Shown: positions 30,820 to 39,640, counted from the first letter of the stretch. The stretch is 46,783 nucleotides of DNA from Bacillota bacterium (GCA_023441625.1 JAEZOA010000160.1:1-46783); one strand, 5' to 3'. A program made the numbers and translations. Notes: generated by a model not told the origin, from the sequence alone.

Positions 30820-31531
30820 CTTCATTCTCCTTTTTTCTTGTAATAATAGAAACATTAAATTTCAGGTACTTTAGTACCCACATATAAAAGCCACTTACAC
30901 ACCTCTTACCTATATTATATGAGGAAACTACAATATTTCTGGAACAATTATAGAAAGAATGTGTAACCTTTCTTGCTCCAAGGAAAGCAAGAATTCCAAG
31001 ACAGAATACACCTATTGACAAAAGTACTGCAGAACCTGTATTTATATCAATGCTAATATATTCAGGCAAAACAGGTGCTAAAAATATTGCTAAAATAAGT
31101 GCAATTCCTCCAATTGCCATAGCTACTGCCGCAGCATAAAGTGAAAATAATACACTAGCTAGTACTAAAACTATCGAAAAAACCACGCTTCCAGCTGATA
31201 AAAGCAAAGCAAAAACAACACATGCTGCAGCAAATAATAATGGTAGTATAAAGAGATTCATGAACCCAATTCCCATAGATGCAAATACAGCATTTACGAG
31301 GTTACCTGCTGATTTATTGTTCTCAGCCTTAGATATAAAGTAATCATTTTTAAATTGCTTTGCAATTAATTTGGGATCTCCCAAAGCATTTGAAATCTCC
31401 TCTTCTGTCTTACCCTGTTCTATACCAATTGTAAAGTGTTCTTCGTAATCATAAATAATTTCTTTTTTATCATCGTAGGTAACACCCTTAAGATAATTAT
31501 CAAGTTTGGTAATAAAATCAATTCTATTCAT
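30812..31531 (-). CDS. DUF1700 (HAAS domain) membrane protein
   Basis: Residues 1-65 form a HAAS-type helical domain (DFITKLDNYLKGV, YDYEEHFTIGIEQGKTEEEISNALGDP shortened here), typical of proteins partnered with PadR regulators. It is followed by three or four membrane segments rich in Ala, Val and Leu and a basic tail. HAAS domains are thought to bind partner proteins at the membrane. The gene overlaps padR by 8 bases and the DUF4097 gene by 8 bases, so all three are translationally coupled. Confidence 0.9.
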   Translation of the reverse strand: MNRIDFITKLDNYLKGVTYDDKKEIIYDYEEHFTIGIEQGKTEEEISNALGDPKLIAKQFKNDYFISKAENNKSAGNLVNAVFASMGIGFMNLFILPLLFAAACVVFALLLSAGSVVFSIVLVLASVLFSLYAAAVAMAIGGIALILAIFLAPVLPEYISIDINTGSAVLLSIGVFCLGILAFLGARKVTHSFYNCSRNIVVSSYNIGKRCVSGFYMWVLKYLKFNVSIITRKKENEDA

Positions 31532-31847
31532 TATCCATATCCTCCATTATAATTTTATTTACACCTTCAACGAAGCTGTACCATTCTTCTGTAAGCTCAC
31601 CATACATTTGTGACCCGGTTGGCGTTATTTCATAATATTTTCTTGGGGGCCCTTCCTGTGACTCCTGAAGATATGTTGTAACATAACCTTCATCCTTTAA
31701 TCTTTTAAGAAGAGGGTAAATTGTACCTTCAGAAATCAGTATGTTCTTTGAAATTTCACTAACTAATTCATAGCCATAGCAATCACGTTTTACAAGCATT
31801 GATAAAACACATAATTCAAGTACTCCCTTTTTAAACTGTATGTTCAT
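31524..31847 (-). CDS. PadR family transcriptional regulator
   Basis: The 107-residue protein is a short PadR winged helix: KGVLELCVLSMLVKRDCYGYEL, SEGTIYPLLKRLKDEGYVTTYL, and GPPRKYYEITPTG, ending with a dimerisation helix. PadR proteins repress their own operons and release upon a ligand or stress. Its promoter carries a clean palindrome in the spacer, which fits autoregulation. First gene of the padR-HAAS-DUF4097 operon. Confidence 0.95.
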   Translation of the reverse strand: MNIQFKKGVLELCVLSMLVKRDCYGYELVSEISKNILISEGTIYPLLKRLKDEGYVTTYLQESQEGPPRKYYEITPTGSQMYGELTEEWYSFVEGVNKIIMEDMDNE

Positions 31848-31946
31848 TTATTTTCACCTCCGCCTCAACTACCCTTGTTTACTGTATACTTTTATATTCT
31901 CCAATCTTTGTTTTAGTATACTTTTTAGCACGCTACGTTCTTATGT

Positions 31947-31975
31947 ATTATAGTGTAACACACACTACCTTGCAA
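31947..31975 (-). promoter_or_regulatory. PadR operon promoter with palindromic operator
   Basis: TTGCAA and TATAAT on the minus strand with a 17-base spacer. A palindrome TAGTGT-N5-ACACTA (31951-31967) fills the spacer, the classic place for a repressor. The gene-free stretch 31848-32095 holds this and two GTATACTTTT motifs. Confidence 0.75.
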
Positions 31976-32095
31976 TTCAATATACCTAATAAAATTTTTT
32001 TTCATTATTTTAATATTTTTCCATTTCTAAATTAATACACCTTATTTATCAGATAGATTGTTGTTTTCAAGCACCCTTCTATAGTAGCTCATCAA

Positions 32096-32473
32096 TTAAC
32101 AAAATGTTTTTGAAAGCATTTTACCCAGTACTACTCCTGCTAAACAGAATACAATACTCAGAACTACATTAGAAATAGCTAAAATGATATTTCCATTTTG
32201 GTAAAGGTTTATTGTTTCTATACTAAAGGTTGAAAAAGTCGTAAATCCGCCCAGTATACCTGTTGTTAGAAACAATTGCATTTTCTTATTATCTGGGTAC
32301 TGGCATATAAGTAGTTCTGTTAGTAATCCAATTAAAAAAGCTCCCAACACATTTATTATTAAAGTGGAAATTGGAAACGAACTGTTATTAAACCGATTAA
32401 TAGCAATTGATAGTAAATATCTAAATACTGCTCCGATAAACCCTCCGCAGCCTACAGCTAATGCGTTTAACAT
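32096..32473 (-). CDS. crcB: Fluoride channel CrcB/FluC
   Basis: The 125-residue protein has four membrane segments and FluC signatures: GCGGFIGAVFRYLL near the start, TLIINVLGAFLIGLL with the conserved Asn, and TTGILGGFTTFSTFSIE with the phenylalanine-track region. It exports fluoride as a dimer. I use the ATG at 32473, which has GGGGG 5 bases upstream, rather than the ATG at 32494. I looked for a fluoride riboswitch in the 62 bases upstream and saw none. It follows the PLC-like gene closely. Confidence 0.93.
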   Translation of the reverse strand: MLNALAVGCGGFIGAVFRYLLSIAINRFNNSSFPISTLIINVLGAFLIGLLTELLICQYPDNKKMQLFLTTGILGGFTTFSTFSIETINLYQNGNIILAISNVVLSIVFCLAGVVLGKMLSKTFC

Positions 32474-32535
32474 AGCAACCCCCATGAGCCGCATAAAGCG
32501 AGCTAGAATGTATAAGCACCATTTCTTAGAAAACC

Positions 32536-33228
32536 TTATTTCTCTGTACTATCTATAGTAACAGCTCCAATATCAACTGCAAACTTATATAAGACTGCAG
32601 CAACAATTTGTTGCGCATAAGTCAATCCCATAAATGCAGCTCTTTTCCATTTAGATTTTATTATATCACAATCTTTATGATATTTTAAAAATATACAATT
32701 ACCAAGCTGTGCTGCTTTAATTAATATATCGCCGGGGCTATTGTTCAATGCGAAGTCATATTCTTTACTATGACTTATTTGAAACTTTTTCATAGATTGT
32801 TCTTTTACCCAATTTTCAAACTCCATATGATCATCACTAAAGTGTGTATTTAAATAATTAGCTATATTTGCTGCATGATGAGGTTCGGTCACATCTTCCA
32901 AATAGTGCAATGCCATTCCAAGTTCACAGCAAGTATCTTCATTCGTTCTGCCTTCCATATTCATAGCTATAGCATTTGTATAATGACTGATAAAACGTGT
33001 ATAAGCATTCAGAGTTTTTGAATGATTGTAGCTATCATGAGTTACTGGATTATAAAAGTGACCTATAAATAACCCTCCATCATTTTCTATACTATCAGGT
33101 AAAACAGAACCTTTAACCAAATTATCTATCAAAGATTGATTATACCAAATAATATTCTTTTGATGTTTTAAAATTTCTACACCTTGGCAAGTAAGAAAAC
33201 TGTGAGTATTTACTTTTGAATCTGACAT
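32536..33228 (-). CDS. Zinc-dependent phospholipase C-like protein
   Basis: The 230-residue protein has the family signature MALHYLEDVTEPHHAANI, in which His and Asp residues bind zinc, plus THSFLTCQGVEILK with the N-terminal His and HFYNPVTHDSY. Classic clostridial phospholipase C and S1/P1 nucleases share this fold and are secreted, but no signal peptide is seen here, so the protein is cytosolic or exported by another way. Substrate and any link to virulence are unproven. It precedes crcB by 62 bases to the chosen start. Confidence 0.85.
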   Translation of the reverse strand: MSDSKVNTHSFLTCQGVEILKHQKNIIWYNQSLIDNLVKGSVLPDSIENDGGLFIGHFYNPVTHDSYNHSKTLNAYTRFISHYTNAIAMNMEGRTNEDTCCELGMALHYLEDVTEPHHAANIANYLNTHFSDDHMEFENWVKEQSMKKFQISHSKEYDFALNNSPGDILIKAAQLGNCIFLKYHKDCDIIKSKWKRAAFMGLTYAQQIVAAVLYKFAVDIGAVTIDSTEK

Positions 33229-33249
33229 CTAAATCATCTCCAAATATTT

Positions 33250-33267
33250 AATAATGCTTGCGTTGTT
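33250..33267 (-). repeat. Degenerate copy of the 37-bp repeat lacking its hairpin
   Basis: The minus strand reads AACAACGCAAGCATT, equal to the repeat with exactly its central 12 bases (TTGGCAAGCCAA) missing. It is the only copy in the opposite orientation. Short enough that chance cannot be excluded. Confidence 0.35.
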
Positions 33268-33294
33268 ATATTTATGATTATAATTATATAAATA

Positions 33295-33414
33295 TTAATC
33301 AATAGCAAACATTATTATAAGCATCTCTGCCATATCCTTTGATGATAGCTCATCTCCATGGTATCCTTCCAAATATGAAGTGTATAAGATTTTCGATATA
33401 TAGATTGTGTGCAT
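33295..33414 (-). CDS. Possible 39-residue protein or gene fragment
   Basis: An open frame from an ATG at 33414 encodes a protein-like peptide with segment TSYLEGYHGDELSSKDMAEM, but no ribosome site precedes it. It starts 5 bases beyond the stop of the small membrane protein and is open upstream too, so it may be the remnant of a longer gene. Confidence 0.25.
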   Translation of the reverse strand: MHTIYISKILYTSYLEGYHGDELSSKDMAEMLIIMFAID

Positions 33415-33418
33415 AGTA

Positions 33419-33589
33419 TCAATTATGATTATTATACTTTTTCTTGTAACTAAAACCCAATGCTGTAAATGTTATCGCTAAGCAAATGTAAACAATTCCC
33501 ATAGATATTGAGTTAATAGTAAAGTTTAATATAGCTGAAATTGCAAATAAGATTCCTGTAATAAAATATAAAATATAATTTAATTTCAT
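33419..33589 (-). CDS. Small membrane protein with two hydrophobic segments
   Basis: The 56-residue product from the ATG at 33589 (AAGGA 7 bases upstream) has two membrane segments, LNYILYFITGILFAISAIL and GIVYICLAITFTALGF, and a basic C-terminal tail (SYKKKYNNHN), predicting both termini on the cytosolic side or a hairpin. An in-frame ATG at 33625 lacks a good ribosome site. No function recognised. Confidence 0.6.
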   Translation of the reverse strand: MKLNYILYFITGILFAISAILNFTINSISMGIVYICLAITFTALGFSYKKKYNNHN

Positions 33590-33665
33590 AAAAATATCCT
33601 TTTCATAAATGTTAGTTTTATACATTAAAAAATTGATATGAAAAATACTTCTATTTTACTAAAAA

Positions 33666-33697
33666 AGCGACCTTCAATTATCTGAAAGCCGCTTATA
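33666..33697 (-). terminator. Terminator of tRNA-Pro
   Basis: Eleven-bp stem (AGCGGCTTTCA with TTGAAGGTCGCT, two G-T pairs) then a run of T on the minus strand, four bases after the tRNA 3' end. Confidence 0.9.
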
Positions 33698-33701
33698 TTG
33701 C

Positions 33702-33777
33702 TGGTCGGAGTGACAAGATTTGAACTTGCGACCCCCTGCACCCCAAGCAGGTACGCTACCATCTGCGCTACACCCCG
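33702..33777 (-). tRNA. tRNA-Pro (anticodon GGG)
   Basis: Complete cloverleaf on the minus strand: acceptor CGGGGTG/CACTCCG, D-arm GCGC/GCGT, anticodon stem CCTGC/GCAGG with loop TTGGGGT, T-arm with GTTCAAATC, and encoded CCA. Anticodon GGG reads CCC and CCU. Confidence 0.95.
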
Positions 33778-33791
33778 ACAATGCGAAATTA

Positions 33792-33820
33792 ATTATAACA
33801 CATGTAATTTTTAATGTAAA
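33792..33820 (-). promoter_or_regulatory. Promoter of tRNA-Pro
   Basis: TTTACA and TATAAT with a 17-base spacer on the minus strand, 14 bases before the tRNA 5' end. Confidence 0.8.
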
Positions 33821-34092
33821 CCAAGAATATTTAATCCATTCATAATTTTTGCCCACACTGGCCAACAACAAGGCTACGCTATAAAGCTATGCTAGACAAC
33901 TTATATTTATAATGTTTCCTCACACTTCCATTTTATATACTGGTGAAGTTTATTTATGTGAAGTTAATTAAATACGGCATTTTTAATAAAAAAACGAATA
34001 AAGTCTTATATAGTATTTTATGGAATTATTGGTTGCTTTCTAATATAATAAATATATTATTGTAAAAGTAATAAATCTAAGGAGATAGTACT
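33821..34092. other. Gene-free stretch before moxR
   Basis: AT-rich sequence with no gene I can support. A TATAAT at 34044-34049 on the plus strand could be the -10 of the moxR operon, but no good -35 is present. AAGGAGATAG before 34093 is the moxR ribosome site. At 33860-33895 there are two similar short units (GGCTACGCTA, AGCTATGCTAG) of unknown meaning. Confidence 0.4.
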
Positions 34093-35049
34093 ATGTATAA
34101 AAATTCTGATCTTTTAAAAAAAATCGTCAGTAATGTCGAAAAGGTTATTATTGGAAAAAGGGGCGCAATTGAACTTACTCTTATGGCTCTTATTTGTGAC
34201 GGACATGTACTTATTGAAGACGTACCTGGAGTTGGAAAGACAAGTTTAGTTTCTGCATTAGCTAAGTCAATCTCTGCTTCTTTTAGAAGAATTCAGTTTA
34301 CTCCAGACGTTCTCCCCTCTGATATTACTGGTTTCTCAATTTACAATCAAAAAACCTGCGAATTTGAATTTAGAGCTGGTAGCGCAATGTGTCAAATATT
34401 ACTTGCTGATGAAATAAACAGAACCTCTCCAAAAACACAATCAAGCTTGTTAGAAATAATGGAAGAGAAGCAAGTCACTGTTGATGGAACTACATATAAG
34501 CTGCCAAAACCTTTCATGGTTTTAGCAACACAAAATCCAATAGAATATATAGGCACCTATCCCCTTCCAGAAGCGCAAATGGATCGCTTCCTTTTGAAGA
34601 TTTCACTAGGTTATCCACCTCCAGGTGAAGAGGTTTTTATTCTTTCTAGATTTCTTCAGGATAATCCGCTAGAAACGTTAGAACCAGTCGTTGACAGCGC
34701 TGATATTATTACAATGCAAAATGAAGTTAAAGAAATCTACATTGATAAAACTCTTAAGAACTATGTTGTGGATATCGTAAACTTGACAAGAAAAAATGAA
34801 TATATCGCTTTAGGGTCTAGTCCAAGAGGTTCGCTAGCAGTTTGTCGTGCAGCACAAGCTTGGGCCTATTACTGTGGCAGAGACTATGTTTTACCGGAAG
34901 ATATAAAGAAAATGCTAATTCCAACTCTATCACACAGAATTTTATTAAAACAGGAAGCAAAACTTAAGAAAATGTCATCATTGGATATTTTAACCTCTAT
35001 TATTGACAAGGTATTTATACCATTGGTAGACAACTATGAAAAGAAATAG
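34093..35049 (+). CDS. MoxR family AAA ATPase
   Basis: The 318-residue ATPase has Walker A in EDVPGVGKTSLVSAL, Walker B in LLADEINRTSPKTQSSLLE, sensor 1 in VLATQNPIEYIGTYPLPEAQ and a helical lid with SPRGSLAVCRAAQAWA. MoxR ATPases act as chaperones and usually pair with DUF58 or VWA proteins. It is the first gene of a MoxR-DUF58-transglutaminase operon; its stop codon overlaps the start of the DUF58 gene by 14 bases. Confidence 0.95.
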   Translation: MYKNSDLLKKIVSNVEKVIIGKRGAIELTLMALICDGHVLIEDVPGVGKTSLVSALAKSISASFRRIQFTPDVLPSDITGFSIYNQKTCEFEFRAGSAMCQILLADEINRTSPKTQSSLLEIMEEKQVTVDGTTYKLPKPFMVLATQNPIEYIGTYPLPEAQMDRFLLKISLGYPPPGEEVFILSRFLQDNPLETLEPVVDSADIITMQNEVKEIYIDKTLKNYVVDIVNLTRKNEYIALGSSPRGSLAVCRAAQAWAYYCGRDYVLPEDIKKMLIPTLSHRILLKQEAKLKKMSSLDILTSIIDKVFIPLVDNYEKK

Positions 35050-36235
35050 GATTACATTTATATTTATATTTTTATTATCAATAATATTTAGATATAATTT
35101 TGGTGGCTTTGTATCCTCCTTCTTCTTTAATACCCTTTTATCCCTACTCACTATTTCAGTAGGATATACTATTTATGTTTACATTAGATTTAAGTTTGTT
35201 CAAGATATTGATAAAAGGAATATTATCAAGGGTGAAAATGTTAAATTGATAGTTAAGCTCTGCAATGAAGATTTCATGATATTTCCTTATGTATTTGTTT
35301 CATTCTTTGGCTCACATTCACTTTTTAATTCAGATAGCTATTCCCAAAGCCTTTGTATTACTCCATTTTCAAAAAAAGAATATGTTTTTGATATGATATG
35401 TAAATACAGAGGTGAATATGAAGTAGGTATAAGCGATATATATATCGAAGATTTTCTAGGCTTAATCCGTTTAAAATATCGAATTCCAGAGACTAAAAAA
35501 ATAATTGTTAACCCTAAGATTGAGCATCTTATTAAATTTGATGTGTTTAATTCAAGCAGTTCAAATTCTCAAAGCTTTTCTGAGGGTACAGTTGAGGACA
35601 TAACCAATATAAAGGATTTTAGAAACTATTTCTATGGTGATAGCTTTAGAAAAATCCATTGGAAACTTACAGCCAGAAACAATAGGCTAATAATTAAAAA
35701 TTTTCAGAGTACCATTGATCTAAATGTAAATATTCTTTTAGATTTACGACGCAATAATTATACTAAAGAGATAAATATAATTATTGAAGACAAGCTTATA
35801 GAAGCAGTCATTTCTGTGATATATTATTACCTGTTAAAAAATACATCTGTTAACTTTTTGTATTTTGATAATACAATTGAAATCCTTAAGGCATCTAATC
35901 AGATGGAATTTAATTTTATTTATAAGACTTTGTCTTCTATAGATTTTAATCAACAGATTTCATTATCTGATATTGTAAAGTTACATTATGAAAGCAGCAG
36001 CAATTCAACTGATATGGTTATATTTACAAGTATTCTTGATGTTGATTTGTATAATGAAATATATAATGCTCAAAAGTCAAATCATACTATCTGCCTTATT
36101 TATATTTCTCCAAGGTCACTAGTGCAAGAAAGTAATGATATAGTAGATGATATTCTTGACAACTTACCTGAAATCGGTGTGAGAGCATATACTATCAACC
36201 CCACTGATGATATTAAAATGATACTTGGAGGTTAG
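35036..36235 (+). CDS. DUF58 domain membrane protein
   Basis: The 399-residue protein has two N-terminal membrane segments and the DUF58 signature DFRNYFYGDSFRKIHWKLTA followed by LIIKNFQ, which continues into a VWA-like beta-alpha fold. DUF58 proteins are partners of MoxR ATPases and often sit with transglutaminase-like membrane proteins, in a system thought to act on envelope proteins. Overlaps moxR by 14 bases and touches the transglutaminase gene at 36235. Confidence 0.92.
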   Translation: MKRNRITFIFIFLLSIIFRYNFGGFVSSFFFNTLLSLLTISVGYTIYVYIRFKFVQDIDKRNIIKGENVKLIVKLCNEDFMIFPYVFVSFFGSHSLFNSDSYSQSLCITPFSKKEYVFDMICKYRGEYEVGISDIYIEDFLGLIRLKYRIPETKKIIVNPKIEHLIKFDVFNSSSSNSQSFSEGTVEDITNIKDFRNYFYGDSFRKIHWKLTARNNRLIIKNFQSTIDLNVNILLDLRRNNYTKEINIIIEDKLIEAVISVIYYYLLKNTSVNFLYFDNTIEILKASNQMEFNFIYKTLSSIDFNQQISLSDIVKLHYESSSNSTDMVIFTSILDVDLYNEIYNAQKSNHTICLIYISPRSLVQESNDIVDDILDNLPEIGVRAYTINPTDDIKMILGG

Positions 36236-38676
36236 TGATAATGTTATCAAAAAACAAACTCAGTATATTAGCAAACTTAATTTTGGTTATACTAATGTCA
36301 GCAAGCATATGTCAGACTTTGTATACCTCACTATTTATGACAAAAAATCTAAGCCTTATCTTGTTTATTGCTATTGTACCTCTTACCCTGCTATTTTATT
36401 TTATGTTTAGAAACAAATTAACAACTATTGTCTCGACTATAGTTATATGTATATCACTTATTATTGGTCTGCTTCTAATCCTTTTTAAAACCGGGTTGAC
36501 AAATGCTCAGATTTGGTTTTATAACTATTCAAGTTGGTTTATCGACGTTACAAATGGCTTTAATGACTTATCCTTCTCATTTTATACTAATTTAACTTTA
36601 GTATTACTTGCTTTTATAATTACTCTGTTTGTTTTTGTTTTTTCTATGAAATTTTATAATTTCTTTGTTATAACAATTTTATTTTTTAGTGTGTTTTTCA
36701 TTCAATTACAGCTTAAAATTTTTATAAGTAATAAATCCTTCGTTCTTTTTATGTTTTCATTTTTGCTATACTACTTTTTTGACATTTTAAAACGAAGAAG
36801 TAAGGAATCAACCTACGAAATAGGAAGTAAGTTTAATTATTTAGTTTATATTATTCCAGTTTGTGTTTTAATTATCGTTTTTAGCTTTTTATTTCCATTT
36901 AAGAGTACTCGAAACTCATTGCCATGGTTAGATTCAAAATTTGATTTTGTAATTAATAATATTATTGAGTATTTTTCTGATAAAGATATATCTAGTTTTG
37001 ACTACTTTTCTATAAATTCTACGGGTTTTGGAAAAAAAAGCAGGCTGGGTGGAAATATCAAGCTGAGCAAAACTCATGTTATGAATGTTAAATCAGAATA
37101 TTCAAATTTATATCTTAAAGCCAGCTCAAAAGCATTCTATGACGGACAAAACTGGTATGAAAGTAATTCTCAATTAATTCCATTAGGAAAGGAACTAGCA
37201 CTTTATCAAAATGAAATAAATTCTGACTCTAATGAATTAGAAACAGGTACATCTAAAATGTCTGAATTTATTGGAGACATTGTGTATAAATTTTCTACAG
37301 CTGAAATTGAGTATGTAAATTTAAAAACAAAGTCATTATTTATACCAATAAAAGCAAAGTCAATAACCTTTAAAGAACCTAAAACCTTATTTTATGATAA
37401 TGAACAAATGATTTCTTTAAATGAGCTTCAAAAAGAGGGTTTTTCTTATACTGTAGAATATAATAATATGCAGTTAAAAAGTGATGAGTTTATAAATAAA
37501 ATTAGAAAAAGTTATAAAGGCTATTATAACGACCTTTATGATAATAATACTCAAATTGCTTCAAATAAAAAATTATTATCTGACGTAGAAAAAACAAATA
37601 ATATATTTGATTCAACAGCTTTGAAAGAAGATGTGGAAGTTATTTATAGGAGATACACTCAACTTCCTGAATCTGTTACTCCAAGAGTTCGCCAGCTAGC
37701 TAATGAATTAACCAAAGACAAGGATAACTTATATGATAAGGCTAAAGCTGTGGAAACCTATTTATCAAGTAATTATCCATACACGCTGTCACCTGGTAAT
37801 ACTCCAAGAAAAAAGGATTTTGTTGATTATTTTCTATTTGAAGGTAAGAAAGGCTATTGTACATATTATGCATCGGCTATGACTGTATTGCTAAGATGCT
37901 TAGACATTCCTACCAGATATGTTGAGGGATATATACTTCCACCAAAAACAGATGAAAATGGAGTATTTAAAGTTACAAATGAGCAAGCTCATGCTTGGGT
38001 AGAGGTTTATTTTGAAGGGTTTGGTTGGATACCCTTTGAACCTACTTCCCCATTTTTAGCAAACATGTATAATGATCAAACTATTACTCCAATTGTTAGT
38101 AGTGACATGTTAAATTCAGACTATATGGACTATATGGAAATGATTAAAAAGTATGGTAATACTGGCAGTTCAGGTTTTACTTATGATAATGGTGATATAG
38201 ATACAAACATAGAATCAGAAACAAATAAGTTGCAAATAGTATTTATTATTATAGCATCAATATTTTCCTTTATTATTTTAGTATTTGGAATATTAGTTTT
38301 TAGAAATATGATTAAAACTTATAGAATACTAAGAAAGATAAAGAAGGACAATCCAAATAATTCTATTTTGCTGGCATATAACTATATATTAAAAATTCTA
38401 AGTGTTATTAATATAGAATTTATGCCTGGAGAAACGCCTTATCAATTTGGAATAAGAGTTGAAAAAACCCTTGATTTTAAAGGCTATTCATTTAATAAAA
38501 TAAGCTTTATAAAAACAACCGACCATTTTATTAATGCAAGATATAGCAGCATCTCTTTACAAAAAGCCGACCAACAGGATATGCTTGACCTTATAGATAT
38601 TCTGTTAGTCCTAACTATTGAAAAGATGGGAAAATTAAAGTTTGTTATGTCTAAATATGTTTTCGGAAAAATTTAA
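36235..38676 (+). CDS. Transglutaminase-like membrane protein (TgpA type)
   Basis: The 813-residue protein starts with six or so membrane segments (about 10-220), then a long extracytoplasmic domain with a transglutaminase core: Cys542 in KKGYCTYYASAM, His586 in NEQAHAWVEVYF, and Glu602 in WIPFEPTSPF where Asp is usual. One more membrane segment (about 662-690) leads to a cytosolic C terminus of the DUF4129 kind. Family members may cross-link or cleave proteins at the cell surface. Third gene of the MoxR-DUF58 operon. Its last 26 bases overlap the 3' end of the opposing transporter gene. Confidence 0.9.
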   Translation: MIMLSKNKLSILANLILVILMSASICQTLYTSLFMTKNLSLILFIAIVPLTLLFYFMFRNKLTTIVSTIVICISLIIGLLLILFKTGLTNAQIWFYNYSSWFIDVTNGFNDLSFSFYTNLTLVLLAFIITLFVFVFSMKFYNFFVITILFFSVFFIQLQLKIFISNKSFVLFMFSFLLYYFFDILKRRSKESTYEIGSKFNYLVYIIPVCVLIIVFSFLFPFKSTRNSLPWLDSKFDFVINNIIEYFSDKDISSFDYFSINSTGFGKKSRLGGNIKLSKTHVMNVKSEYSNLYLKASSKAFYDGQNWYESNSQLIPLGKELALYQNEINSDSNELETGTSKMSEFIGDIVYKFSTAEIEYVNLKTKSLFIPIKAKSITFKEPKTLFYDNEQMISLNELQKEGFSYTVEYNNMQLKSDEFINKIRKSYKGYYNDLYDNNTQIASNKKLLSDVEKTNNIFDSTALKEDVEVIYRRYTQLPESVTPRVRQLANELTKDKDNLYDKAKAVETYLSSNYPYTLSPGNTPRKKDFVDYFLFEGKKGYCTYYASAMTVLLRCLDIPTRYVEGYILPPKTDENGVFKVTNEQAHAWVEVYFEGFGWIPFEPTSPFLANMYNDQTITPIVSSDMLNSDYMDYMEMIKKYGNTGSSGFTYDNGDIDTNIESETNKLQIVFIIIASIFSFIILVFGILVFRNMIKTYRILRKIKKDNPNNSILLAYNYILKILSVINIEFMPGETPYQFGIRVEKTLDFKGYSFNKISFIKTTDHFINARYSSISLQKADQQDMLDLIDILLVLTIEKMGKLKFVMSKYVFGKI

Positions 38677-39529
38677 GCCTTTTTAAGAAAGATAGCTTAG
38701 TTTCAGAAATAATAACAGCAATAAATATTAAAACAAAACCAATTATCAAACGTAACGTTAATTTTTCGCCATAGCAAATTACAGAGAAAAGCACACCAAA
38801 AACTGATTCCAGGCTCAGTATAATTGCTGCCGATGATGGGTGTGTATGCTTTTGTCCTATGTTTTGCAACAGCAATGCTATTGCTGTTGCAAATACTGCC
38901 AAGTAAAGCAATCCAATAGTACTTTCAAATGTCCATTGTGCTGCTGTTGGGAACGATTCAAATGTAAGCCCTACAGTCCATGAAAAAATTGAGGCAAATC
39001 CAAACTGTAAAATAGTTATAATTATAGGATTCTTACCTTTACCAAGCTTTGCAACAGCAACCATGTGCGCTGCGTATAAGACTCCCCCCACTAGAGTAAA
39101 GGTGTCACCATACCCGATTTCAAAATCCCCGGTCAGTGATACCATACCAATTCCAGCAATACATACTATAGCTGCAAAATAGTTATAAATATCAGGCCGA
39201 GATTTTTCTACTATCCAAAACATGAATGGCACAATAACACAGTATATTGCTGTTAAAAATGCATTTTTGCCAGGTGTGGTTTCGGTTATTCCAATTGTTT
39301 GTGTGGCATAAGCCAAAAATAAGAATGAACCTATTATTGCACCTTTCCAAATATAATCAAAATTAATCTCCTTAATTTTTTTGAAAAATATAATACTCAA
39401 TATCACACCTGCTATTGTGAATCTAAATCCTAATAATATGTATGGAGTATATATATCTACTGTATTTTTCATTATAAAAAATGAACTTCCCCAAATGAAA
39501 GCAGCACAAAATAATGCTAGCTTCGGCAT
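38651..39529 (-). CDS. EamA/DMT family transporter
   Basis: About ten membrane segments in two homologous EamA halves: LFCAAFIWGSSFFIMKNTVD at the start of the first, and a second from GDTFTLVGGVLYAAHMVAVA to GEKLTLRLIIGFVLIFIAVI. Members export metabolites or amino acids; the substrate is unknown. The start is uncertain: I use the ATG at 39529 because upstream in-frame sequence runs through a large palindrome; a TTG at 39565 right after GAGAGGG is another choice. Confidence 0.88.
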   Translation of the reverse strand: MPKLALFCAAFIWGSSFFIMKNTVDIYTPYILLGFRFTIAGVILSIIFFKKIKEINFDYIWKGAIIGSFLFLAYATQTIGITETTPGKNAFLTAIYCVIVPFMFWIVEKSRPDIYNYFAAIVCIAGIGMVSLTGDFEIGYGDTFTLVGGVLYAAHMVAVAKLGKGKNPIIITILQFGFASIFSWTVGLTFESFPTAAQWTFESTIGLLYLAVFATAIALLLQNIGQKHTHPSSAAIILSLESVFGVLFSVICYGEKLTLRLIIGFVLIFIAVIISETKLSFLKRLKFFRKHI

Positions 39530-39595
39530 TATTTTATTTGTATATAAAGCCTTAATTGTAATCAACCCTCTCAGATGTAAATAAATAAATTGAAT

Positions 39596-39640
39596 ATAAA
39601 ATATGCTATAACGGATAAAATCCATTATAGCATATTTTAT
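39596..39640. repeat. Long near-perfect palindrome between divergent genes
   Basis: A perfect 16-bp inverted repeat (ATAAAATATGCTATAA and complement) whose 13-base centre continues, after one mismatch, as GGAT-AAA-ATCC. The hairpin thus has 20 pairs. It lies between the EamA gene and the LCP gene. Confidence 0.85.

Noticed and set aside
32474..32535. Fluoride riboswitch before crcB
   Set aside because: The short gap contains no recognisable fluoride aptamer pattern; the stretch has only AT-rich sequence and the ribosome site.
33674..33871. Minus-strand reading frame across the tRNA-Pro gene
   Set aside because: It overlaps a complete tRNA with its own promoter and terminator, so coding is not credible.
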